Shown here piece by piece: positions 8,001 through 14,888 of a DNA stretch of 28,205 bases; position 1 is the first letter of the stretch; each line of letters begins with the position of its first letter. Source of the stretch: Thermoplasmatota archaeon (lineage in GTDB: Archaea; Thermoplasmatota; Thermoplasmata; GCA-020350865; JAUVCJ01); the NCBI GenBank assembly GCA_030595765.1, contig JAUVCJ010000004.1, positions 1 to 28,205 on the forward strand, given 5' to 3'. The notes under the pieces were generated by a model that saw only the letters and a program-made list of their open reading frames with translations, did not search any database and was not told the DNA's origin. The position numbers and the translations under genes are program-made.

Positions 8001-9541
8001 TGTTCTCGGATGCCAATATAGACCTTCTTGTTGGAGCCCCAAAGAACGACCATGTTGGCATTGATGCAGGAGCTGTCTTTGTATTCAACTATACTGGCAG
8101 CGAAACTACCTTCTCCAGCAGGGAGGCTGAGAGGTCATATCTGGGTGAAGCAGCTGGCGACATGATGGGCTACTCATTGACCTTTGCTGACGACATCAAT
8201 AATGACGGATTCGATGACCTGTTGGCAGGAGCTCCATACCTTGACGGGTCTGTGGACAGTGGCAGGGTCTATTTCCTCACTGGAAGGGTAGCATCAGGTG
8301 CACCTGGTGCTCCACAGAACCTGGCTCTCAGCAAGGAAGGGTCAGACCCCCGCGACATAAGGCTCGAATGGAGTGCACCTGCGGTAAATCCAGGTTCAGT
8401 AAACCAGTACAATGTCTATAGGTCTGCTTCCAGATGGGGCTTTGACTTTGATACAACCCTCACAACAACCTCGAACACATATTACGTAGATGCAGATACC
8501 TCCAACGATGTTAATCCAAACAATGCCACCTCGTGGTACTACATAGTCAGGGCAGAGGACTCCAGCAATGATGAGGATCTGAACTGGAATGTTAGAGGAG
8601 TGCACAGGATAGAGCTGAACATTGGCTGGAACTTCATCTCATGGACTGCTCTGGAGACTGTTGACATAACCTCCGCCTTTAGCGAGATGGAGGCCTTTGA
8701 TGGGACGAATCCAGACACCTTCGATTATGACAAGCTGATACGATGGAACCCTGCAATCCAGGATTGGGAGAATTACCTGACCAACGACGTACCCGGTTCT
8801 GACTTTACCCAGCTTTCACCAGGATACGGCTACGCAGTCAACCTCAACAGCTCACTTACCTGGGTATACTCCGAAGGCTCTGGCACCGGCCCGACACTTA
8901 CAACAAACACCACTGTATCAATACCCAAGCCCACTAATCTCGGTGTTAACAACTCCGCAATTGAGCCGGACACGATAGATCTGACATGGGATGATGTCGG
9001 CACTGGGACAGAAGTATCCAACTACTACATATTCAGAGCTACATCCAGATGGGGCTTTGACTTCACCCAGGCCTATGCGATAATTGCAGACACCGACTCC
9101 GGTTCTGGCTATGCCTGGTCCGATACCAATGCACCAGATCTGGCCTCCAGCGGGTACAATGCCACAACCTATTGCTATGTTGTCAGGTCAGTGAACTCCG
9201 ATGGAAAGGAAGAGAACAACGTTGCAGCCAGCTGTCAGCACCGGCAAAATTTCAGAGTAGGTTGGAACTACATATCCTGGGACAGGGGAGACAGTGTACC
9301 CATAACATCGGCATTGCACAAGTTCACGCCATTCAATGGAACCAGCGGGGACTACGACCTGATAGAGAGATGGGACAACGTCAACCAGGACGGTATGGAG
9401 AAGTACTACACCTTCAAACCGATCCCGTGCGGTGCCATCACCCTGTTCTGCGACGATTTCACCACCTTCGAGCCTGGCTACGGCTACGCCATAAACATCA
9501 GACCAGAAGCTGACCTTACTGTGCTTGCCTACTCCGAGTAA
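2009..9541 (+). CDS. Giant secreted protein with two FG-GAP (integrin-alpha-like) propellers and inserted domains
   Basis: 2510 residues. The start at 2009 is set by AGGAGG at 1996-2001. A signal peptide covers residues 1 to about 36 (basic start, AMLMCLIMVASSLAGLI, then GATA). Fourteen FG-GAP repeats (pattern GDvNgDGydDviVGAPg) have Ca-loops starting near residues 63, 121, 180, 246, 538, 917, 986, 1207, 1269, 1326, 1383, 1940, 2001 and 2062. Inserted domains are: a glutamine-amidotransferase/ThuA-like alpha-beta domain (about 277-508), a LamG-like domain (about 604-801), a linking beta domain (805-895), a lamin-tail-like domain (about 1018-1130), and about 500 residues of jelly-roll-like sequence (1415-1920). 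It ends with two copies of an Fn3 plus GWNFISW module (about 2098-2291 and 2294-2510). No C-terminal membrane helix is visible, so it is either released or held by partners. An adhesive or ligand-binding role outside the cell is inferred; FG-GAP propellers are known to bind Ca and ligands in integrins. Confidence 0.9.
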   Translation: MNLNTNGKAKGKLTAMLMCLIMVASSLAGLIPAGATAPLIEVANITGGSDNDLLGWNVSYAGDVNDDGINDTIVGAPGGDKAYVFFGGSELSGDLSSTDADVTLTGNADSDFGWSVSSAGNVDGAGGDDVIVGAPGEDKAYIFLAATISGGGNFAVGSADVNLSGTSGEQFGSAVAGLGDVNNANNDDIIIGAYLNDTTGTDAGAAYVFFGTSSLTGSVSTYVADVNLTGRDAGDWFGFSVAGAGNVNNDDYDDIIVGAPKSTNGNSYVFYGSSYLGKPHVLVIDDDGANWGFGGLAQSFSENLTAMGFLITEQMSDSGYMALDDAEYTWLAYDFIVWVVGDSYIPINRYNTNIADNLVDYVQMGGRLFIEGGSLGYAANTRDWTEFMDEVLNIETASRLVSYQNLVITNTTHPVTTTPNTLPNPINLTFLFNTDANELGMDSDAGEYNDALATLEDDGGDALIVHDFDDDPNNGGQIVFLGVKVLRFSLWTDISDYIENGASWLFRSAKTGACRANITFQGQNSGDLFGWSVSTAGDVDANGKDDVIIGAPGFDSDTGKAYIIYSGANSITNNTQAEFETGTLTGIYAINNNTINLTESSSSIIFKEDFEDDDGPNPDNPPWDVPIEDTNTNIEISTTESHYGSKSLMFDDDNPADMDGCAIILDEFTAVTSGVLEFWLYLEDQGDSKVTFAFILRSGGKNAIEVGVLDGAIAHRTGTSVASHYDYIPSQWHHYKVIFDTDSDTFDFYMDGKVMGNNLGFATAVSNIDNIEISTFPWDVYGTNDGIPLVYVDDIKLYQTISYNSPGNFNSTINSTQHDIAYIVPTWVDEPYSQTLTHHISRDGGMTWSDALDKDIPYQFNRDPEGSQLRYKAEFATGNTDVSPIVDSFTMTYTMWTCLRGGNVGDQFGYSVSYGGDMNNDTKPDVIVGAPYNDTADGSMANAGAVYVYNGSATMVNYIEAADADYIIYGANAGDQLGRAVSEGLDIIDDGNDELVAGAPYQGATDAGTAYLYSVVYVDLEAVKIDIVSSFGVGNSEWIELYNAHSKDVDLTGWILKDQDGATLVLPSATMSTGTTLRIYTGTGTNTSTVIYWQGASDLDIWDDDGDDILLLNLDEETVDYMAYEGAGVSKDVDTVPADGDWTANGDGTNSNVPAPGEGNHVYRYRSGTDSDAASDWFLYDPLVKLMAATGGNSNDLMGWNASYIGDLNSDGFADTVIGAPGNNSNTGTVYIIYGSSSTEDIIPGVADVTLTGASADDLFGWDLDSSGDWNGDGTNDVLVGAPGAGKAYVFYGGASMPSESVAGADATFTGLTADKFGHSVAFAGDVNGADNDDVIVGSPEANSAAGFISVFHSDGNTDADKTLTASSTAGDRFGHTLSRAGDVNGDGDDDILIGAPGAAKVCLYYGGSGMGVIEETATTGANPTFIDSYGEIVSGSYTDTQSFVDSGVGQVLDETTLSPVDTYTYQTGYEDLTNSTQSGYVNPTTWAANKDADDGSSYDIGEESTGSGVSTNTETRYMRDDTTTVNTVPAYQLGTSQTDTGDYFMYDNKNPIYWGIRVFLVNSNGDEYDITQGTTVAIVSRTPDGEGLENATWNCPEIALNSTDAIIVRVYYGYYDWSVPNLAGSTPNSGNNAEFITGPLDAQTLDSNTWTVYYYLKRVGASPSDHHYFHWGDASAGFDSRIQGFKYSTGTLDNYNMNTNIEIDNNPDAETYTLEYEYYTTADEDFDLTIWDGSIWNQPDTVGDLTQEGSLSSLQQETLDADQVIGGTNKVSVQVSGLSESTDTINDTVYFDFVRVHSYRPTKYNLEAIYEFDFTTAPLGNFEVHIRAKYVDSGGEDVSILVYDFDTDLTYEDPSSGAQTITQGDTLAWYNFTLPNDYVDNDGLVRIKYLSDSFVGDTTKGTLTIDYHAGNVSDEGPPDVTFTGGAGSNFGWAANASGNLNGDGYDDIIIGEPDNSKAHVFFGGGSLASTIASTSADIILNGTSGDNFGWSVGAAIMFSDANIDLLVGAPKNDHVGIDAGAVFVFNYTGSETTFSSREAERSYLGEAAGDMMGYSLTFADDINNDGFDDLLAGAPYLDGSVDSGRVYFLTGRVASGAPGAPQNLALSKEGSDPRDIRLEWSAPAVNPGSVNQYNVYRSASRWGFDFDTTLTTTSNTYYVDADTSNDVNPNNATSWYYIVRAEDSSNDEDLNWNVRGVHRIELNIGWNFISWTALETVDITSAFSEMEAFDGTNPDTFDYDKLIRWNPAIQDWENYLTNDVPGSDFTQLSPGYGYAVNLNSSLTWVYSEGSGTGPTLTTNTTVSIPKPTNLGVNNSAIEPDTIDLTWDDVGTGTEVSNYYIFRATSRWGFDFTQAYAIIADTDSGSGYAWSDTNAPDLASSGYNATTYCYVVRSVNSDGKEENNVAASCQHRQNFRVGWNYISWDRGDSVPITSALHKFTPFNGTSGDYDLIERWDNVNQDGMEKYYTFKPIPCGAITLFCDDFTTFEPGYGYAINIRPEADLTVLAYSE
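8300..9541 (+). repeat. Tandem Fn3 + GWNFISW module duplication in the giant protein
   Basis: Two consecutive modules of about 200 residues. Each starts with an Fn3-like domain containing YNVYRSASRWGFDF or YYIFRATSRWGFDF, continues with a GWNFISW or GWNYISW strand and an ITSA...F..FNGT region, and closes with PGYGYAVN or PGYGYAIN. A 20-bp exact match lies at 8429-8448 and 9044-9063. This is an internal duplication within one coding sequence. Confidence 0.8.
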
Positions 9542-9572
9542 TGCCTCTGGGCACAGACAGGAGTGAGAGCAT

Positions 9573-10094
9573 ATGCCAGCAATCAGCAAGGCCAGAAGAA
9601 TTACTTATTGCCAGTGGAGCTTCATCCTGACAGTGATTACGCTTCTGCTTTTACCAGCCTCATTGCCAACCCCGGCTGCTGCTCAGGTATCCTGGGAGGT
9701 GGTGGTGACCGGCCAAGTCCTTGATTCAGATGGTATTCCTATCCAAGACCTGGCTGTTAACATATCAGTAGGCTCCTTCACCCAGGTCGTATGGACTGGC
9801 GCCTCAGGACAATATGCATCCAGCAATGTATCAGCACCAGTAGGAACCCTCATCACAGTCTCAGCCCTGTTTCAGGAGGAATGGATGGAGAACTCAACAA
9901 CAGCTGCCCTGGGCCAGTCCTACTATTTTCTGAACATGACGCTTTCACAACCACAAGCCGACCCGGCATCTGCAAATGAACCAACCGGACTGGAGCCCAC
10001 CATTATCATGATGGCTGCTGTGGCATGCATTATCGGTATTCTGGTAGGGGTCGTTATCGGGTCAGGCAAACTTAAGAAGAAAGAAAAAGAATAA
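9573..10094 (+). CDS. Small surface protein: signal peptide, shared beta domain, C-terminal anchor
   Basis: 173 residues. The ATG at 9573 follows AGGAGTG at 9559-9565 and lies 31 bp after the giant gene, so the two are probably co-transcribed. The signal peptide is at about 12-37 (FILTVITLLLLPASL, then an AAA cleavage-type region). A single beta domain (about 41-125, SWEVVVTGQVLD to SYYFLNMTL) matches the ectodomain of the upstream regulator. After a short linker comes a membrane helix (about 143-166, IIMMAAVACIIGILVGVVIG) and a lysine-rich tail (KLKKKEKE). It is a minimal anchored version of the shared domain. It could act as a membrane partner for the unanchored giant protein or as a ligand for the regulator; both roles are inference. 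Confidence 0.8.
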   Translation: MPAISKARRITYCQWSFILTVITLLLLPASLPTPAAAQVSWEVVVTGQVLDSDGIPIQDLAVNISVGSFTQVVWTGASGQYASSNVSAPVGTLITVSALFQEEWMENSTTAALGQSYYFLNMTLSQPQADPASANEPTGLEPTIIMMAAVACIIGILVGVVIGSGKLKKKEKE

Positions 10095-10145
10095 TCCGAC
10101 GAGCATGGAAAAGAATAAGACGAACCTGGAAAAGGAGATTTATTG

Positions 10146-13100
10146 GTGAGTGCCATGTATAAGGGAAGGCCGGATAGGCAAATCCTCGACAGGAGATTTT
10201 TGGATCCAGCTGGCAAAATCCGACAAGTTCGTTGTTTCACTGTTTTCATCGCCTTTCTTCTGGTGGCCTCCATAATATTATCAATGCCAGTTCGCTCTGA
10301 CCAGGTGTTTCCAATTTCTATCACAGGCTATGCCCTAGATGATGATGGAGCTCCTCTTTCTCAAGGCACGACCATCACAGCCGAGAACCTTGATGATACC
10401 GGGTCTACTTACTGCACCATCCAGAACGACATTGGATACTTTGCCTGCCACGAACTTACAGCCTCCAACGGAGATCGGATATTGGTGAATGTCAGCACTT
10501 CTGGAGGGTATGTTAACAATACCCAGTTCAGTGCCTCCACAGGGAGAGCCATCTACTCTGTTACTATTGGTACTATTTCCAGGGGGGTTGAACTGAGCCT
10601 GCCACCTGACCAGGGATTACTTTCCTGGCAAGTTGCCAACCTGGCTCTGTTCCTTACCAATACTGGCAATATTCCTGATAAGTTCCTGCTGGAGTTCCAG
10701 GCCGATGCATGCAATGCAATTATGGATAGGAGCAACAATACCGGGGTGCTGGCTCCTACAGATACCATCAAAATGAACATGACAGTATCATTTCCCTCAG
10801 GAACCATCCAAGGAGAGGTCTGCATGATCCAAATCCAGGCAGTATCAGTCCTTGAGCCCAGCATTGTCGTATTTGGCTTGTTAACTATCCATTGCCTTAA
10901 ACCAGACGTATCCGTTTTTGCCCCAGCAGACCAAGGTGTGCTTTCTGGTCATCAATACGTTCTGGATTTTGAGGTGTTGAATTCCGGTAACATTGACGAT
11001 TCCTTCGCTATAGCCTGTTGGTCAATGAACCCAGAATGGACCATCTCATGCCCTTCAGCCACCATACTGCTCACACCTCTCTCCAATGCTAACGTCCAGA
11101 TAACCATCACGGTACCTGCTCAAGCGCTTGCAGATACCAACGCCGTGGTCACGCTACAAGCCAGTTCAAACCTGTTGGCCAAAGAAATTGGCCAGGCAGT
11201 TGTTGGACTTACCGTGCTCCAGGAGGCTAGATTAACAATATCTGGAACCTGGGCCACATCTGGTAGACCTGGCTCAATTATTCCAATTCAATACGATATA
11301 ATCAATGTTGGCAACGGTCCTGATACATTCGAGTTCACATTCAATTCCAACAACTCCGCATGGTTCGCATCTCTTGACACCATCCGAGTAAAACTAGATC
11401 CTGAAGAGTCCAGAGCAATCAATATCCTTGCCATCATTCCCGAAAATGCCCTTTTAGGAGAATGGATAGAGTTGAACATGTCGGTTCGGTCTCTCTTTGA
11501 CGGGACAGTCAGTAAGAACATGAGTTCAGTTGTGAAAACATCAAGGCTGGTCTTAGGTGAGATTACCGACCTTCACCCTTTGACCACAGTGGTCGGGATC
11601 TCAAAGGGTTTTTCCTTCAACGTGACCAACCTGGGAAACTCTCCTAATTCATTTGTGGTGCAAGCATGGTTCTTCGATGTGTCCTTTGGCAGCACATCCC
11701 TTGAAGCAGAGCGAACTCCTCCATTATTGATGGGGCAGAGCTTCTGGGTGAATGGAACCATCCTAGTTCCGAACTCGATACGACCAGGTAATGCCTCCTT
11801 GCTGCTCATCTCCATAACTTCTGATTCGAACCCCAGAATTAGCTTCACCTCATTCGTGGATGTTGGCACCCACGTGCTTGGCATTGATATGACTCCTGCG
11901 GAACATACCCTCATTGGAGAGCCTGGTGAGACGCTTTCATTTGGGCTGGAGATTGCCAACACTGGTATCAGTTCGGACTCGTTCGTTTTAGACCTGATGG
12001 ATCCAGATGGCTGGGGCGCAGTTATTTCCAGCGGCCTACAAACTCCTTGGCTTCTTTCTGGATATGCACATATCCTGACAATTAATGTTACTGTCCCATT
12101 CAATTCCCTAGCTGGAGATGATGCAATTTTCCAGCTTGTTGCCACCTCAGTTATAGATCCCAGAATTTCAAAGACGCTTCATCTCCATGCTGAAGCCAGC
12201 TTGGTGATTGATGTGAAAGCCTGGATGTTGACCCAAGCTGGAGGGTGGCCAGGTGAACCCGGAGATGCATTAGTCATTGAGTGTGGTCTACAAAACATTG
12301 GCAATGCTCAAGATTCCTACCTATTGGAGTTCTCTGGCGAAAAGACATGGGAACCTTCTCTGACGTCAGGCAGTCTAACTCTGAACATTCAACCAGGAGA
12401 ATTAGTTGAATTCGACTGTCTGCTCAGTATCCCGGAATCTGGCATGGCTGGAGATAATGAGACATTCTGGCTAAGGGTCAGCTCAATAACTAATCCAAAT
12501 CTATTCAGGCTTATCAAGGTAGAAGCGTGGGTAGAGCAGGTTGTAGGTGTTGATATTGCCTTGCCCATTTCCAATATAAGCATCAAGTACTGGACACCTC
12601 TCCAACTGGAGCTTTCGCTGACAAATGATGGGAATGGGCAGGATCAGTTCGACCTTGAGGCCGAGATCGCCGTGGGGGATGTTCTAGGATGGGAATTCTA
12701 TTGGATGGGTGGAAACAGAACCAAAATGATGGAACCAGGCCAGACCATCAGCATCTTGATGGAAATAATTCCACCTGAAGACCATATAAGGGGAACTACT
12801 AGCATGCTTCAGGTTAAGGCTGCATCTGTTTTTGACCCTACAGTGAGCATCACCATCGAGCAGGCAATGTGGTTCCCTCCCAACACCCCGCCGACCGCCA
12901 GGATATTTCACCCCCTGGAAGGAATGCGCTTTTCAAGCACTAGTCTCATACATCTGAATGGGAACCTGAGCTTCGATCCCGAAGGGGATCCGCTTTCAAT
13001 GGAATGGACAATAAACAGCAGTAGCACACCGATATCACACGTGGGTATTGATGAGGTCTCGCTAGAGCCTGGATGGCATGAACTGGTGCTCAGAGTATGT

Positions 13101-13658
13101 GATGGTCTCTCCTGTGATACCACAATACTTGGAATAATCGTGGATCCAGACCTGGATGGCGACGGACTTGGAGACTCCTGGGATCAGGATGCTGATGGTG
13201 ATGGGGTTGACAATCGTAATGACCCGTTCCCGATGGACCCATTAGAATGGAGCGATATGGACATGGATGGCATTGGAGACAATGCGGATCCAGACGATGA
13301 TGGTGATGGGGTCCCCGATGTGCTGGATGCATTCCCATCGGATCCTGAGGAAAGCGCAGACATCGACCTTGATAAGATCGGAGACAATGCAGATATGGAT
13401 GACGACAACGATGGCATCCCGGATTTGTTGGATGCATTCCCATTCAACCCTCTGGAGTGGAGGGATGATGATGGGGATGGCATAGGGAACAACATGGACC
13501 CAGACGACGATGGCGATGGTATAATCGATGCCCTGGCCGGGGAATACACCTTTGGATTCTGGAATCCAGTGTTCTATGCCATTTTGATTGGAGTAATTAT
13601 AGCAATGGTGCTAGGTACATCTTTCCTGTTGAAAAGGAATGGAAGAAAAGCATGCTAA
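10146..13658 (+). CDS. Large anchored surface protein: shared beta domain, Ig-like repeats, PKD-like domain, TSP3 repeats
   Basis: 1170 residues from GTG 10146, chosen because GGAG at 10134-10137 is 8 nt upstream; TTG 10143 and ATG 10155 are alternatives. A signal helix is at about 27-50. Residues about 55-150 are the locus-specific beta domain (PISITGYALDDDGAPL, then STGRAIYSV). About 152-912 hold about seven Ig-like repeats of the NEW3/CARDB sort, each marked by a hydrophobic strand, N-x-G-N and D-x-F (NTGNIPDKF, NSGNIDDSF, NVGNGPDTF, NLGNSPNSF, NTGISSDSF, NIGNAQDSY, NDGNGQDQF). About 914-999 resemble a PKD/cadherin-like domain (NTPPTARI...SFDPEGDPL). About 1000-1130 are thrombospondin type-3 Ca-binding repeats (DxDxDGxxD). 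One membrane helix (about 1138-1163) and a basic tail anchor the protein. It probably forms a long Ca-stiffened stalk; its role beyond that is unknown. Confidence 0.87.
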   Translation: MSAMYKGRPDRQILDRRFLDPAGKIRQVRCFTVFIAFLLVASIILSMPVRSDQVFPISITGYALDDDGAPLSQGTTITAENLDDTGSTYCTIQNDIGYFACHELTASNGDRILVNVSTSGGYVNNTQFSASTGRAIYSVTIGTISRGVELSLPPDQGLLSWQVANLALFLTNTGNIPDKFLLEFQADACNAIMDRSNNTGVLAPTDTIKMNMTVSFPSGTIQGEVCMIQIQAVSVLEPSIVVFGLLTIHCLKPDVSVFAPADQGVLSGHQYVLDFEVLNSGNIDDSFAIACWSMNPEWTISCPSATILLTPLSNANVQITITVPAQALADTNAVVTLQASSNLLAKEIGQAVVGLTVLQEARLTISGTWATSGRPGSIIPIQYDIINVGNGPDTFEFTFNSNNSAWFASLDTIRVKLDPEESRAINILAIIPENALLGEWIELNMSVRSLFDGTVSKNMSSVVKTSRLVLGEITDLHPLTTVVGISKGFSFNVTNLGNSPNSFVVQAWFFDVSFGSTSLEAERTPPLLMGQSFWVNGTILVPNSIRPGNASLLLISITSDSNPRISFTSFVDVGTHVLGIDMTPAEHTLIGEPGETLSFGLEIANTGISSDSFVLDLMDPDGWGAVISSGLQTPWLLSGYAHILTINVTVPFNSLAGDDAIFQLVATSVIDPRISKTLHLHAEASLVIDVKAWMLTQAGGWPGEPGDALVIECGLQNIGNAQDSYLLEFSGEKTWEPSLTSGSLTLNIQPGELVEFDCLLSIPESGMAGDNETFWLRVSSITNPNLFRLIKVEAWVEQVVGVDIALPISNISIKYWTPLQLELSLTNDGNGQDQFDLEAEIAVGDVLGWEFYWMGGNRTKMMEPGQTISILMEIIPPEDHIRGTTSMLQVKAASVFDPTVSITIEQAMWFPPNTPPTARIFHPLEGMRFSSTSLIHLNGNLSFDPEGDPLSMEWTINSSSTPISHVGIDEVSLEPGWHELVLRVCDGLSCDTTILGIIVDPDLDGDGLGDSWDQDADGDGVDNRNDPFPMDPLEWSDMDMDGIGDNADPDDDGDGVPDVLDAFPSDPEESADIDLDKIGDNADMDDDNDGIPDLLDAFPFNPLEWRDDDGDGIGNNMDPDDDGDGIIDALAGEYTFGFWNPVFYAILIGVIIAMVLGTSFLLKRNGRKAC
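13145..13535 (+). repeat. Thrombospondin type-3 Asp-rich repeats
   Basis: A run of about 130 residues is built from short Asp-rich Ca-binding loops (for example DGDGVPDVLDAFPSDP and DNDGIPDLLDAFPFNP), alternating with MDMDGIGDNADPDDD-type linkers. At DNA level it is rich in GATGATGG and GAT triplets. This is standard in secreted archaeal and bacterial proteins and sits directly before the membrane anchor. Confidence 0.85.
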
Positions 13659-13781
13659 TTGGGCATGCCGCTAGCTCGTATAGGCCAGAAAAAAGGCCAT
13701 GCTGATGTGATGTTTGCGAGCACTATATCAATAGGGGCTAGCAGAAGGGTAAGAAGATGCAACATGGTGGTATGATGGGCA
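13659..13781 (-). terminator. Convergent intergenic region with a possible minus-strand T-tract terminator
   Basis: This 123-bp gap lies between the converging surface operon and the response regulator. On the minus strand, downstream of the response regulator stop, it carries TTTTTT (plus positions 13689-13694) flanked by GGCC on both sides, which could form a short hairpin. A T-tract of this sort can end archaeal transcripts, but the evidence is weak. GCTAGC occurs near both ends of the gap. Confidence 0.3.
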
Positions 13782-14888
13782 TCACTCGAATATCAGAGAT
13801 ACATAGTTCTGGCTATCGTCCACTGTTTCCTGTTCCATGGCCTGGAGAAGCTTGTAGACCCCCTCGCCCCTGGGAGAGAGCTTGTACTCCTTGTCCCCGC
13901 TTTTGGCAAGGATGCCGTCTGAGACAAGTTTTCTCAGGTGGAAGCTCAATTTGGGAGAGTCCCTTATTGAGAGATGGTTGAGTATCTCGGAAAAGGCCAG
14001 GCCGGGAATAGAGGCCACATACCGGATGATTTCCCGTCTTAGAGCATTGGAAAGCGAATCTGAAAGTGCCTGGATGGCAGAGCCGCTGACCAGGCTTCGG
14101 AGGCTCGAGAGCACATCTTCAGGGATATTGGCATTTTTAAGTGAAATGACAAGCCTGGCCTTCTTGTCCCCAGCCTCTTTCTGGAGCTTGGTAATGAAGG
14201 GGCGCAGATTATCCCATCCGTGCCTTTCCATTAACAGCTCAAGGCCATCGAAGAGTATCACAGCTTCGGGGTTTTCCTGGATGAATCCCTCAATCAGGGT
14301 CTTCAGGTCATAGAGGTTCTGGGGGTTGACAGCTCTATCATCATGGGCCTCATTGCTGAGCCATAGGAACTGGGTGTTATCAAGGTCTTGATCTTTCATT
14401 ATGCTTTCCGGTGAAATGTGAGAGATACACAGTGAAGGGTGGCCTTTTGCCAGGGTACTGAATTCATTGAAGGGATCTCTCTGGGTAGCAGAGCTCATGG
14501 GTGGCAACTTGCCCAAGCTTGTCTGGAAGGCCATTTCCTCCTGAATGCCATTCACTATCTGCTTGAGGCTGTCGTTGCCAAAAGGCTTGCGTATGTAGTC
14601 AGAGGCTCCCATTTTCATGGCCTCGATCGCTGTGTCGATGGTTGCATAGCCAGTGATTATTACTACATAAGTTTCCGGCCGGATCACCTTGATCTCCTGG
14701 AGGAGTTCGATACCGCTCATACCTGGCATCTTCATGTCGGTAAAGACCACGTCAAACCCTTGGGCCCGCATCATTGTCAAGGCCTCATCCCCATCTCCAA
14801 CAACCTTTACGTCGAAGCCGGATTCCACCATGGTCTCTTCTATCTCTTCCCTTACAATCCTGTCGTCATCAACAATCAGAACCTTCAT
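13782..14888 (-). CDS. Response regulator with DUF835 and a C-terminal winged helix
   Basis: 368 residues. The receiver domain (1 to about 118) has the acidic pocket D7-D9, phospho-acceptor D51 (FTDMKMPG), T79 and K101 (RKPF). Residues about 150-258 match the DUF835 pattern (SLCISHISPE, FLWLSNEA, ILFDGLELLMERHGW), a domain found mainly in archaeal signalling proteins. About 281-352 form an ArsR-like winged helix (ALRREIIRYVA, SPKLSFHLRKLVSDGIL, YKLSPRGEGVYKLL), so the output is probably DNA binding. The kinase gene stops with TAA directly followed by this ATG, with GAGGGG 3 nt before that stop, so the two are translationally coupled and form a pair. The DNA targets are unknown. Confidence 0.9.
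   Translation of the reverse strand: MKVLIVDDDRIVREEIEETMVESGFDVKVVGDGDEALTMMRAQGFDVVFTDMKMPGMSGIELLQEIKVIRPETYVVIITGYATIDTAIEAMKMGASDYIRKPFGNDSLKQIVNGIQEEMAFQTSLGKLPPMSSATQRDPFNEFSTLAKGHPSLCISHISPESIMKDQDLDNTQFLWLSNEAHDDRAVNPQNLYDLKTLIEGFIQENPEAVILFDGLELLMERHGWDNLRPFITKLQKEAGDKKARLVISLKNANIPEDVLSSLRSLVSGSAIQALSDSLSNALRREIIRYVASIPGLAFSEILNHLSIRDSPKLSFHLRKLVSDGILAKSGDKEYKLSPRGEGVYKLLQAMEQETVDDSQNYVSLIFE

Noticed and set aside
11573..12145. 190-residue minus-strand ORF opposite the large Ig-like repeat protein
   Set aside because: It is a shadow of a strongly supported coding frame, has no recognisable domain, and has no promoter or ribosome site of its own.
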